From: Prostheceraeus crozeri | Lineage: Eukaryota > Platyhelminthes > Polycladida > Euryleptidae | Reading direction: 5' to 3' | Length of the DNA: 64,000 bases | Assembly (NCBI GenBank): GCA_907163375.1 | Contig: CAJQUW010007273.1 | Coordinates: 425,001-489,000, forward strand | Shown here: piece by piece, positions 1 through 11,095 of the stretch | Position numbering within the stretch: the stretch's first letter is position 1 | How the letters are laid out: the number at the start of each line of letters is the position of its first letter | Made by a program: the position numbers and the translations under genes | The notes under the pieces: generated by a model | Told to the model about the DNA's origin: nothing | What the model saw: only the letters and a program-made list of their open reading frames with translations | Databases searched by the model: none

Positions 1-181
1 AAATGCAATTACGATGAATATCTTTGCACAAGTTCCGCAAGTAACTTCATATTTCACACAATCCTCAAAATCAATGACAATCAGAATTTTATAGCTGTCG
101 GTTTGCCTTCATTCAGTTTTCAGTAGGATGCACATCAGAGCCGTTAGCAGTTTGAATAATACTAAATAATTTGTTGTAGAC

Positions 182-260
182 CAGGGTTGTCCAAAGTTTA
201 CACGTTCGTGGGCTGCATTCAGCACGGAAATAAGACCGGGGCTGCTGTGCACATTATTCA
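182..260 (+). repeat. possible hAT-type terminal sequence
   Basis: The block opens with CAGGGTTGTCCAAAGTTTA and continues into a G+C-rich stretch (GTGGGCTGCATTCAGCACGG). CAGGGTTGTCCAAA followed by a GGGC-rich subterminal part is a common form of hAT transposon ends in animals. I found no matching inverted end (GGACAACCCTG) in the window and no duplication, so this is at best a single terminus. Confidence 0.3.
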
Positions 261-1564
261 ACTTTTGCACTAGCGTTAAATTATCTTGATATTCATCATG
301 AGAGCATATGACGAAATCTTAAAAGCATTTGGGATAAGAGCTTTCCCAAATTCATTCATAGAAACATGTTTTATAAAAATGGTACAGGTTACCTACAAGT
401 AAATGGTAGTACAAGTACAAGTAGTGTACCTGCATTTTGGACGTCAACTTTTTCGTGTTAATGTCGACTGATGCTAGGGTGAAACGAAGACAAACCTCAA
501 GAGATGTTTGATTCAGATGTCTTATATCTGGATTTGATCGACTTTATTGAGGAAAATGCTAACTCACAAAGGTGAGTACTTCCAAACAATGAGAGAAGGC
601 GCAATCCAAAGCGGCGCAAATTATGGCACTGGTCTTCAGAAAGAAGAGGCCAAAATTTATTGATTGGCAGAGTGGCTTTGGTTGGGAAAAGTGATCATTT
701 TGTAAGTCACACAATTGTAGTTGTAAACCATCTGCTTCTGATATATGCATTTGCTTTCAACGGAGTACTGGATGCATTGAACTTTTCTCAAGGTGCTGGA
801 AATCTTGGAATCGTTTGCCGAAGTCTTCAACCAGGGTATCAAGGGCTTCAACAAAGCAACAGAAGTCATCAATATGAAATCGAAAATTGCAATTCAAACT
901 TGAAATGCGTGCTTTAGAAAAAACATAAAAAGCATAACTCTAAAGATGTCCTAAATGAAATGATTTTTGAATTTTTCTAGAAGAGGACATAGGCCACGTT
1001 GGAGGAAAAATTGAAAGATTCTCTAGACAATTTTATCATTATATTTCGAATGACAGCCAAATCATTTATCTCCAAAGACTGATGATCATGATCGTCCTCC
1101 TGTCTTTTATTTTGTAGTGTTTTGTTTTTAAGCATTCAGCAACAAAAGAATAATGATCATATCATTTTAGTATCTTATTCAAATCGGAAATACTCAAGTG
1201 ATGCTCAAATGAAAGAGAATCAATAAGTGAAATACTTATCCAAATAACCATGATTAAATTTACCAACAAAAGCCATGGGAGCTTTTTTTAATACTGCGTC
1301 CATTGTCAGGGACAAGAAGAAATGAGAACTATTTAATACATATTTAACTGTAATATTATATACTTATATACTAGTATATATATGCTCAATATTCCCCGAG
1401 GAGTTGTTTCCAATAAGTAACTTAAGAACTATGTATAGGCAAGTAGCACCTAAGCCTAGTTTAAATTATCAAGTTGTTTTCTTCAGTTATCGGCAAGGTG
1501 ATGCAAGAAATATAGATATAACCTACATATTAATATTATTACTAGTTTCTAAAATATTATAGAG

Positions 1565-1613
1565 TAGGGCTGTGCGAGGTGCACCGGTGCACCGGTTCTA
1601 GGGCCGGTGCACC
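1565..1613. repeat. G+C-rich palindromic block (GGTGCACCGG units)
   Basis: Contains GTGCACCGGTGCAC, a perfect palindrome, with a further CCGGTGCACC unit shortly after, in otherwise A+T-rich DNA. It begins with GGGCTGTGCGA, a form seen at some hAT-type ends. No partner terminus was found. It could also be a decayed CpG-rich repeat. Confidence 0.3.
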
Positions 1614-3547
1614 AATATGTGAGAATTTCGATCAAATTGATGTTTTACTCAATTTCAATTACAGCTAATTCATTTCATCTGCTATTTTAATCACAGCAAA
1701 TTGGAAGAAAAGTAATTTAAGTATGAGCATGCAGCACAATTCATGCAATGCTAGAATGCAGCACATAAAGATTCCATTCTAATCCTGCTAACTGAAGTGA
1801 AAGTAAAAAAAGTCGGATATCTATGTTTAGAATTTACAACGTGTTCTTAGTTCAATGCAATCAGTCTGCATTATTGCTGGGTATTCGAGTCCCATCAGAC
1901 AGTCATCGTCTACATGACAGTCAGACAGAGACTCTATTATCTTATCTCAAATCTAATTACTCCTTAACAAGTCTGCACATGAGAGTGGATCTCACACCTG
2001 AATGACATACGAAGGCTCACAGCATTTTAATGAAGCAAATTAATATTTCAACTTGTCTACATCAGTTCTGACACTCTAATGATAGTTGAGTTTCTTTCTA
2101 ATTATCGCACGCTTTTAACAATGCAGAAAATAGTCATACTCTTAGAATGATGAGTCTGCTTAGATGATTCCTGCTCATCTAAAAGGATCTTTACTAAGCG
2201 ATTATTGACTAAATTATCTGTGCCTTGTCAGGGTTGTGAATGACGTGACACAGAGTGAGTGCAAAAATAGTAGTCGCTTCCAAGCAGACGCTTCGAAGAA
2301 TCGACAAACGATTTAAATGCCTCCGACTCATACCAGCAAATGCGCCATCTTTCTGTAGGCTTATTATATACCGTAATTGGCATTTTGTTTTGTTACATTT
2401 TTGCCATGTATCATTTTATACGAATAACCAGATAAATATATTGTTACACATAATTTGAAAGTGGCATAGAACCCAACGCATTGATAACCTTTCCAATAAA
2501 ATCAAGGTTCCTGAGCGTCTGGTCAATTACTTTGTCCTACGCAATAAAATTTACGAGCATCTGAATTAAATTTTCTTTGTATCACATGGAAAGGTATAAT
2601 TTCAATGATTCTCGATCCATACGAACACTGGAACATTTCACAACTGAATCATAGATATGTGATCATAAACTACACTTCAATGACACAAATTGAAATATGT
2701 AATACAACTATACCGACTGACTTTTACATACTCCAAAAGACCAAGGATTTAGTGTCTACCAATACTGACGCTTATTGGGATAGCAAAGGAGGAAGTAAAT
2801 ACTTGGATTGGAAGCAAACTTTTGACGCACACCCTATGTTAATCTAGCAATCTGTCTCTCATGGTGCAGATTGAATTAAAACTGTTACAATAATTTCAAC
2901 TTTTCTGGTCACCTGTCATTCAACTTTGATCTCTTTTTCAGTCTCTACACACTTGCTATACGCCCTCACCACTTAATTAAAATTGGGATAAGTGCATGTA
3001 TTCTTGGCCTTTAAGTCTGTAAGCATGACGATCTGCGACCAATATTCAGTGGCTAATCGCGAGCAGCTTTACCTACAACTTTTGCATATAATAGGGTATT
3101 AATGACACGACCTCATTAAGGAGAAAACAGACTTGTGCAATAGGCTCCATAAGTTAGTAAATGACATACATATACAGTCGGTACGAAACAACTAGTCCTC
3201 CAGGTTTTTACTGACAAGCTGAAACGCTTTGCAAGCAGACACACACGCCAATATTCAGCGAGACACTTGGTCTTGGCTAGCATCGCTTTTCATCGTGAAG
3301 ATATTTAAATGGAAATAAAATAATAACGAATCGAAGGAATGAAATACAGAGCTATATTGTACACTCAGTAATCAACTGATTTGATTACTAATTTGTGATA
3401 GTAAGCTAAATATAGGAATGTGATGAACGAGGAAATAAGAAAAGGCATCTAAAAAACGCAAGCTTGCGATAAACTATGGAGAGTCGACTTACACAACTCA
3501 GAATAAAGATAGACATAATCATGTTTAGCTCAGAATAGAAATAACAT

Positions 3548-3774
3548 ACAAATAAATCTTGTTTATACTCAAAAGCACATCAGGTACGGAGCCCTTCTTC
3601 CATATGACCGAGATGTTATTTATCTCACTTTCATTCTATATGCGCTGAGTGTATCTGCAGAGTAAGAATGCTGAGTGCATTTGTTTCAAAAGTCACAAGT
3701 TTGACCTGACTTAGGTTTGAACCAATGTCTTCCGGACGCAGAGCGAACACTCTACCACAAGGTCACAGCGCCGA
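3548..3774 (-). repeat. tRNA-derived SINE, family B, copy 1
   Basis: On the minus strand the head reads like a tRNA. A box-A-like TGACCTTGTGGTAGAGTG (about 3750-3766) is followed about 40 bases later by a box-B-like GGTTCAAACCT (3713-3723). These are the internal RNA polymerase III promoter elements of tRNA-derived SINEs. The body after the head is shared with the copy at 60455-60662: the same order of blocks GTCAAAC, GACTTTT, TGCACTC, CGCTCA, AGATAAATAACA, CTCGG, ATGGAA, GGCTCCGT, AGTATAAACAAG. Two copies in 64 kb that agree over head and body make a SINE much more likely than a lone tRNA pseudogene. Copies differ by many substitutions, so neither looks young. Confidence 0.78.
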
Positions 3775-4037
3775 TAGAAAGAGACACGATCGTACACAGC
3801 TCAGATGGAAGAGAGTCAGGATCGTATACAACCCTAACCACATATTCTGCGGCGAACATGAGGCACGTTTGCTACCAAGCGTTTATACTTGAAAGCGTTT
3901 ATTATTATTTATTTACTTAGGAAGCATCTGAGAGCTGATAACCATGCTGCTAGTCCTGAAAGCTCTTTACTTTTCTATCAGTCTCCTGCAATTACTGAAG
4001 CGAAATAAAAGTAAGCTGAATTTGCCATGCAAAAGAT

Positions 4038-4111
4038 GCGCGCTGGTAGGACTCGAATTTACGACACCAGGTTGTCTTGACTTGTTGCTTTAACAACTGA
4101 ACTACACGCGC
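4038..4111 (-). repeat. tRNA-like relic or SINE head
   Basis: The minus strand has tRNA-like layout over 74 bases. It opens GCGCGTGTAGTTCAGTTGTT (acceptor strand, box A-like) and has ATTCGAGTCCT (box B-like, 4048-4058). It ends AGCGCGC, which pairs with the first GCGCG. The anticodon stem and part of the T stem do not pair, so it is not a working tRNA. It differs from SINE families A and B. It could be a third SINE family or a tRNA pseudogene. Confidence 0.5.
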
Positions 4112-4211
4112 TGATGTGCAACCGCTGTCAGTTGGAAAAGTCTCAAGTGAATCTTGTTGTCATCAAAGCACTAAACATTCCTATCAGTCTTAATGCAGCA
4201 CTCAACCCCTG

Positions 4212-5136
4212 ATGTTTTTGCTGAAAGTACATGGTCCGGCAGTCAGAACGAGTTTTTGCATGGAACGAGACCGAAATGAGACTTTCGCAGAATGATGTGC
4301 ACCCGATGCCTTCTATGAATCTGTGCGTTACCGAGTTCTACCAGGTTCCTCTTCTTGTCAGACTAGAACAAAGAAAAGCACAATAGGACGCAGATTGCAG
4401 TTTTTTTGACAAAATTGAAACTTTTATGTTTCCACTTATCAAGTTAAAAATAATAAGTCTAGAGCAATAATTTTGGACATGGAATGTCTTCAGCTCAGTT
4501 TCTGTTATGTGTATTTGTTATTGCCATGTTTCTGATCGGTGATGTATGCGAGAATGTGGTTGAAGGTTGATCAAATTGGCGAAAATGTTTATATCGTTGA
4601 CCAGGTGACGGGAGATCATCTTTCTGAGAAAGTTATACAAGGTAATTAAAACTCCCCTTTTCAGTTTAGGCCAATATAATCAAGTTAAAGTTAAAAGTAT
4701 GGCAGACAGGCCTTCGGCGTCCAGCGCCTTCAACGGTCGATGTTTGGATGGCGAAAATGTTTAGCTTGCCGACATGAAGAGGCTTCTCAAATCTAAATGT
4801 GCTTAGCTTCATATACAGGGTACATATACGTGATCGGAAATGACCTGAAGATATTCCATGCCAAAAACTGTGACTTTAGACTTAGTGCTTTTCACTTAAT
4901 AAGCGAAAACATGAAAAATTTCCTTTTAACCAAAAACTTCAATCTGCGTCCCTTTGGATTAAAATGTGTTTTTTATCGTGTCTGACAAGAAGAGGAACCT
5001 AGTAGACCTCGGGAACGCGTAGATTCCTAGTAGGCAGATGGTGTTTGTCATTCTGCTTAAGTCTCATTGTCGACCTCGCTCCCTGCAGAAACTCGCTCTG
5101 GCTGCCGGACTTACATGACCTTTCTGATAAAATAGA
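4212..5136. mobile_element. fold-back element with inverted arms of about 300 bp
   Basis: Two arms (about 4212-4510 and 4830-5136) are inverted copies. Shared blocks in the same order from the outside inward are GTCCGGCAG, CGAGTTT, ATGAGACTT, GCAGAATGA, AGGTTCCTCTTCTTGTCAGA, GGACGCAGATTG, CATGGAAT and TCTTCAG. Divergence of roughly 20-25% by eye points to an old insertion. The loop of about 320 bp has no protein-coding sign. Neither a clear target duplication nor a transposase was found, so this is a non-autonomous long-inverted-repeat element of unknown superfamily. The small reading frame at 4797-4985 lies in the right arm and is not coding. Confidence 0.75.
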
Positions 5137-6570
5137 GGTCGGCTAATATTTCAATCGTCTTACAAATTCGTGACAACGTTGCCTTTCTACGGCTATCACT
5201 ACCATTTGGCTCGTTCCATATTGCAGCGCTTATCGTATTGTAATAATACTTCCTCTAACCCGAGACACATTCATGTTTTTAACTTAAAGTTATGACTTTC
5301 GTATCGTGAACCTGACCATCTATTTGCACAATCTGTCTTTTGCATGCTTCATTGAACCAATGCCATTTCTCATCATCTCATTCAAATTTCATTATTTAAC
5401 TTTTCCTGACACTTCTTGACTTATCCTTTTCAATTCCCATGCAGTGGAAGAAGCATGACTGAAAATTGAAAGAATTGTGTATTTTTCTAATTACCACTTA
5501 TCAGTTGCTTCAAAGGCAATTTTCCGATACACTTCCTATAATCCTATTGTATATTCATTCAAGTATTGAAGCGTTAACACCAGAAGTACAAACGCTACCA
5601 GCTGTGCAGTTAAAGATTACCTTGTAGTAACGTCTTAAGACTTCAATAACAGCTGTTATTACCAGACGATCATTGCTTTCGCTTTTCTCTCCAACTAAAC
5701 AGCGAAGCCTTATACATTTACAATTGTGAAGTACTTTCATTTCAACAAACTCCTGCGCATGTTCCCGGAGGAAGAGAATATTAACTTCAATAATTTCCGA
5801 TAAAAATGCCGTTTTTGTTGTCTCCAGATCAGGATGTACCTCAGACATGTAGCACGCAATGCACCCACGATTTATACCGAAATTAGAAACACACAGACTT
5901 GCTAGGCTCTCAGATTGATTCTGTCACATACTTGCGCTGACTTTATTGTGACATATCTCTTAACAAAGTCATGGCAACTGAGAAAAATGTAAACGATCCA
6001 AACTAATTCTCTAAAAATGATTCATGGTATATGCTGATGTATCGTTTTTATGAGTGAAGTATATGTGCATTAGAAAACACTTATGTATATGGGGAATATC
6101 GCTGAACTGTCATTGAGAAAGCTGGAAACCTGTCATGAACTTTGCCGCGGCGGTTTTACAAAGCTGGAAGGGTTGCCGATTTTAATACAAGTTACTGGAT
6201 ATAACATGCGGTATTTTCTCGAACATGTCGGCGGGTTACATTATGTCAGTTCTATACTATGGCGGAAATCTTTTCTCCGGCAACATTTGCAGCAAGCAGC
6301 ATGTTGCTCAATCTTTTTGCCTCTCGTCATGAGCATCTACAATGCTTATTAAGCCATGGGAAAGCTGCAGCATATCACTCGATATGTCCTTTTCCAGGAC
6401 AGCTATTAGAAAAGTATTCATCCATCCTGCGATGGAAAAGAGGAGATATTTTGCTGCTTGATTGAAAAGTATTTTCTATACAGTGAGTAATAGAGGCAAA
6501 ATATAACAAAATACGTAGACGTTTATACGTTGATAATTGTGAAGCAATCTAATAATAATTTGAGGAAGTG
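5137..6570. other. non-coding DNA, no gene recognised
   Basis: Only short unsupported reading frames (for example 97 residues at 5555-5848 on the minus strand and 89 residues at 6083-6352 on the plus strand). None shows a family motif. Confidence 0.5.
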
Positions 6571-6785
6571 ACGGAATCAAAAAACAGGAGAAGACCCACA
6601 TTAATACCCTGAGGAGCACCATTTAGGACGCTAGTCCAATTTGAATTCTTGCCATTGATAGAGACACATCGACTTCTATCACAGAGGAAGCTATCGACTC
6701 ATCTAGTGAGTGTATGGATTCGGAAGATTATTGAATGCTTTTCTGAAATCTATATACAATGCACGCACAAGGTCTGAATCATGGC
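6571..6785 (-). pseudogene. LINE reverse transcriptase relic
   Basis: Read on the minus strand, two reverse-transcriptase motifs appear close together. First is ALYIDFRKAFNNLP, matching RT motif A of LINEs (FVDFSKAFD type, with the catalytic Asp). About 40 codons later comes VSINGKNSNW then VLNGAPQG and GLLLF, matching the GVPQGSxLGPLLF block. In an intact CR1/L2-type RT these are farther apart, so a deletion lies between them; the two halves are also in different frames. No YxDD motif was found downstream. An old fragment of a non-LTR retrotransposon. Confidence 0.55.
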
Positions 6786-9700
6786 TCAGTCCAAGAAACT
6801 GAGAATCCGATGGTTTATTAGAACCAAACCATATATATTATATTATATGAACATCTCAACTACAAATATAATTGCGAGATATAATGCTGCTCCAGCTATA
6901 CATGAAGCGGGAAGCAATGCAAGAATGCAATTAAGCGGGAAGCAATGCCCTTGACAGTTTAGCCACTATTGACAGCCATTAGTCGAATGCTTGGACAAGT
7001 GTCAAGTAATCTTTGGTCAGTCAATACAAGTCGAAAGAAGCAAATAATTCCATCTCCTCAGATAGTGCTTAACTCCCACCTGTGTGATTATTTAGCTTAC
7101 TTGATTACAAGCAGAAGAACTGAGCTTAAGAAATATATTTATACCGTTCGCTCGCTTTGTATGTGAAAGCTTCAGATTGTTTAGTAGAAAGTACATTAAA
7201 TATAACTTAAGATATTTCTTTAGTTTTCTGGCATTTTCAACGCTTATCAATAATGATGAAATTGAAAAACAAAACAATTTAATTTTCAGCGTCACAATTC
7301 ACGCGAACTTCAATTAACGTTTCTCACCTTTTTATGTATCAGTTTTCAATAGTAAAATAATTAACTTTTGTCTAGAAGACTTCCACAGTTTCAAAGTGTA
7401 CACAACACGTTTGATTTCACAAGCGGAAAGTCTGTCAGTCATTTCAGGGATAGAATATAACAGAGAGGCGGCGCAGGAACATCTGCGCCCCACACAGTTC
7501 CACCAAAGGTTGAAACCTAGTTCCCAGAAAATGGATATATTTTTGTCGTCCGAAATCTATGACAGATACACTGTGAACTCTTGTCGCATTTCTTACTCAT
7601 TAGAAACACGTTTTCAATTTTCACACCATACTCTCGTGATATACAGTATGTAATCCCCAAAGTGCTTCCTGAAGAGAAAATTTCAAACAAAGAGTAGAAA
7701 TTTCATTATGATCGTTTGCTTGAAATCCAGTAAATACCGCATGTTTTGGGCTTTACAGAAATATAAGTTCTTTTGCTGCAACAAAAGCTTCTCAGTCAGT
7801 CGTAACTTCGCATGTTATACATAACATCACGCCGACAAATTACATGTAAATACGACAACAAGAAAATGTATATAACTTATGTATATTCAACCCACATTTA
7901 CAGAAAAAATGAACTTGTGTAATATTAATTTTTTTATACATGCATGTATACACGTATTATTGAACATCATCTCTTGAGAAGGCTGTTTGGCGATATACTG
8001 AGTTTCAATTCAGGCAAATGCTTGCCTATTTTTTGATAAAAGCAATCAAATAGCCAGTTTCAGACAAGCGAAATCATTTTTCATATGTGCTGATGTGCTG
8101 GAAGTAACCCCGGGTGAAATCGGACGTCTGCTTTAACCGCTACAGGTTCCTGTCGAACACTAGCCGTTCGCTCATTAAAACAAAAGTGATCATCTGATTG
8201 TCAGCTTTAGAGAAAACATAACTGTATTATTCATGAGCATTATTACTAGAGAAGAATAGAATAAGCATTTATTCAATATCAAGTGAAAATCATAAACAAG
8301 CATAAAAATTGCAGATCACTTCGATAGGATGCTGTTGTGCATCAAGCGTTTGGTGAAAGCCTGTGACACACCGTTGTTCTGCACAGCAAATCGATGTTTA
8401 TCTGCAACAATAACACCGGTTGTCATGACGTTTTCATTATCTTTAACAGCAATTCGGCCAAGCTACCGGTTACGAAAAATGTCGTATTTCTGCCTGCTTT
8501 TGGAGAATTGTGCCCTAAAAGTGGAATCGTAATCATAAAAATGACAAATTTTATTTTAAATTTTAAGTGAGTTTTGGATCATTACGTTATTGAGTGCATC
8601 AAACTCGGAAGTGCATGGATCTACATAAACAAATGATTTTTGACCCTCCATAACTTGCAGGACGAATGGAATCATAACTTAAGAATTGTCGCTTTACTGA
8701 TGTTGAGTAACAATCTACGAATTAAAATAATAAGAAGCTCGTTCGCGAATTTAGGAAGAAAATGTCAGTAGCTCCCATATTAACTGGAAAGAATGAAAAC
8801 GCCATCGATCGTAGAAATTTGATTGCCTTGATAATTTTGCAACTCTCGTAACAATAAAAATCAAAATATTCAAACTAATAACCGACTTAATAAACTTCGG
8901 TAAAAAGCTTCAATTATTAAAGTACAGCATGTGTAATACTTCGACTGTATAATTCATACCTTCTCATCTTTATCACTTGGCATTGATCTACCTAGACATA
9001 AGACACCGAATTCAAGTCTGCATCATGTACGTTATGCATGTACATTGAGTTTTGCGTCAACCTGCAAGGACCATTAGACATACTGCAGACATTTTTCATT
9101 ATCCTATTAACTTGCTCTCATGACTGAAACTCTGTCTGAAAGCAAGGCAGATTAACTTGAAATTAACTTCTGTTACGGAAACATTTGCATTAAGTCCTGA
9201 CGAAGTATTTGAGACTGTCCGGATTGAAAATAAACGACTTAAAAGACATTCTTTCAGAATTGACACAGGCATTTTATGATCAAATAACTTGATGGGAATA
9301 ATTGCCAAGAAACTACTTTGTTTATGGCGTCTGTCTGATGCTTTGTTCACTTGCATGCTGACATCAATAGTCAGACTAAGTTATTTTCCATCACAGCCAA
9401 AATAATTGTATAATTTGAGGGAATTGAAATTCAATGACAACTTTAGCGTTCAAGTAAACATTCAAACATCCTAAATTAAGCCTGAGTTTGTGAACACAAA
9501 CAGACATTTCCTCAGGATGACTGCTGAAGCTTTTGTGTTAACATAACTCAAAATCAACAATGAACAAATATCAACCAGATAATTTTGGTGAAAAAATTCT
9601 TCCCACTGGTGTTCTTGTGATTGTGATCAGATAAGAGAATTATATTTCATCAATTCTTCATCAAATATCTAGAATCACTGCTATTCAAAGTTAACGTTTG

Positions 9701-10034
9701 ATATCATCATTCTTTGTCATTTTGATGCCATTGATCAAGCTGAGATATCATAATAACTGAGACACTGCAAAATAATGTCTTTCCATTTAGTACAGATTGC
9801 AATTATTAGAGTGAAAATTATTGAGTGACATTCTTCAGGGCATTTCACAAGAGCGAGAACAATGCGGATGATGCAAGTGATGTAAATGAAGCTGATCTCA
9901 CATTAGAAAATCTCCTAAGTATTTAGTCGAATTGAGAGTTGATATCATGGTCATTTTTATACTTTCATTTAATTTTCATTGATTTTGATTATTCTAATTG
10001 ATCGATCGAGTAATTTAGAACATCATGACAAAAG
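6786..10034. other. non-coding DNA, no gene recognised
   Basis: A+T-rich, with short chance frames only. Contains a local direct repeat of AAGCGGGAAGCAATGC (about 6906-6921 and 6935-6950) and the 32-bp fold-back end fragment at 8745-8776. No coding or RNA feature supported. Confidence 0.5.
8745..8776 (+). repeat. isolated end fragment of the fold-back family at 10251-10967
   Basis: GCGAATTTAGGAAGAAAATG then TCAGTAGCTCCC matches the terminal 30 or so bases of the 717-bp fold-back (GGAAGAAAGTGTCAGTAGCTCC). This shows the family is dispersed, not a one-off palindrome. Confidence 0.6.
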
Positions 10035-10243
10035 CAATATTGAATATCTAAAGAGAATGACAAGTATTAAGTCAATAAAAGACACCAACACCCTTGATTC
10101 CCCGATCGCACACGCCTGACCCAGGAATTGAACCGAAGTCCGCGGTGGAGACGAGCTCGCACCTTCTTCACTAAGACACGCTGACGGTACAGAAGAAATG
10201 CGAGTAAAGGCAGGAGTCATCTACAAGCGATATCGACAGCATA
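10035..10243 (-). repeat. tRNA-derived SINE, family A, copy 1
   Basis: On the minus strand: a 5' block with TGCTGTCGATATCGC, then CGTCAGCGTGTCTTAGTGAA (box-A region), a perfect box B GGTTCAATTCC (10124-10134), then TGGGTCAGGC, GGGGAATCAAGGGTGTTGGT and a tail CTTTTATTGACTTAATAC running into TTAGATATTCAATATTG. All parts are shared with the plus-strand copy at 15011-15235. Polymerase III internal promoter elements plus a shared non-tRNA tail are the hallmark of tRNA-derived SINEs. Mobilisation would depend on a LINE; which one is unknown. The short reading frame at 10023-10220 is an accident of this repeat. Confidence 0.8.
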
Positions 10244-10250
10244 TTGCTCC

Positions 10251-10967
10251 GGGAGCTGCTGACACTTTCTTCCTAGATTCGCGCACAAGGGGCTTAATGC
10301 TATGGATTTGTAGATCTTGAAACGCTGAATACAAAAATCAAATTCATAATGTCACAACCAGTCGCTTAATAGCAAAGGTTAAAAGATTCCCATTGGAATC
10401 CAATGGTAAAGTTCAAGAAATATATATGGATTTTGAGACACTTCGCAATTTTCGTACATTTTCTTTTGCAGAAAAGAAATTATCAGAATGCCGTGAAATT
10501 TGAAACATGATTGAGTTCAGAGCATCAACTTCGAAGTCTTCGATATCAAAGTTGAAGTGAGTCACATGATTCAGTATTTGATGTTTGAGAGCCTCTACAA
10601 ATACAAAATAAGTAAAATCGCCAAAATCAAGTCAAAACATGAAATTTACTCATTTTGTAGAGGCATCGAACATCAAATGCTGAATCATGTGGCTCACTTC
10701 AACTTTGATATCGAAGTTGATGTTCTGAACTCAATCATGTTTCAAATTTCACGGCATTCTGATAAACAGTCTCTTTTCTGAAAAAGAAAATGTACGAAAA
10801 TTGCGTAGTGTCTCACAATCCATAGATATATATTTCTTGAATTTTACCATTGGAATCCTTCAACCTTGTCTATAGGCGAGATCGACTGGTTGTGACACTT
10901 AAGAACTACAAATCCATGCTATTAAGCCTTTTGTGCGTGAATTTTGGAAGAAAGTGTCAGTAGCTCC
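10251..10967. mobile_element. 717-bp fold-back element, arms about 340 bp
   Basis: Nearly the whole interval is one inverted repeat. It begins GGGAGCTGCTGACACTTTCT and ends AGAAAGTGTCAGTAGCTCC. Internal blocks such as TCACAACCAGTCG, TTCAAGAAATATATAT, CGCAATTTTCGTACATTTTC, GAATGCCGTGAAATTTGAAA and CATCAACTTCGA recur inverted in the second arm. The loop is about 40 bp. Arms agree at roughly 85-90% by eye, with several small indels. No transposase is inside. A terminal fragment of the same family sits at 8745-8776. No convincing target duplication was found, so the superfamily stays open. The 74-residue frame at 10557-10781 lies across the hairpin and is not a gene. Confidence 0.82.
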
Positions 10968-11095
10968 AGTCCTATTTTGTACTATTGTTATTGCCAGAAT
11001 GCTACCAGCATTCATGATCGTATTGTAGCGAGATAGCATAATCATCATGTCATTCGACTACGTCACACAGAAGATTGGCAAAAAGATCTGTCGTA

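Larger units (their letters stand above)
1..3540. other. non-coding DNA, no gene recognised
   Basis: A+T-rich sequence with only short chance reading frames on both strands, none with a recognisable domain. Two short G+C-richer blocks stand out and are listed separately (182-260 and 1565-1613). Nothing else supportable was seen. Confidence 0.6.

Noticed and set aside
4038-4111. A functional tRNA gene
   Set aside because: Acceptor ends pair, but the anticodon stem and part of the T stem do not.
10557-10781. 74-residue reading frame in the fold-back
   Set aside because: It lies across the hairpin arm and loop; the mirrored arm does not keep a related frame.
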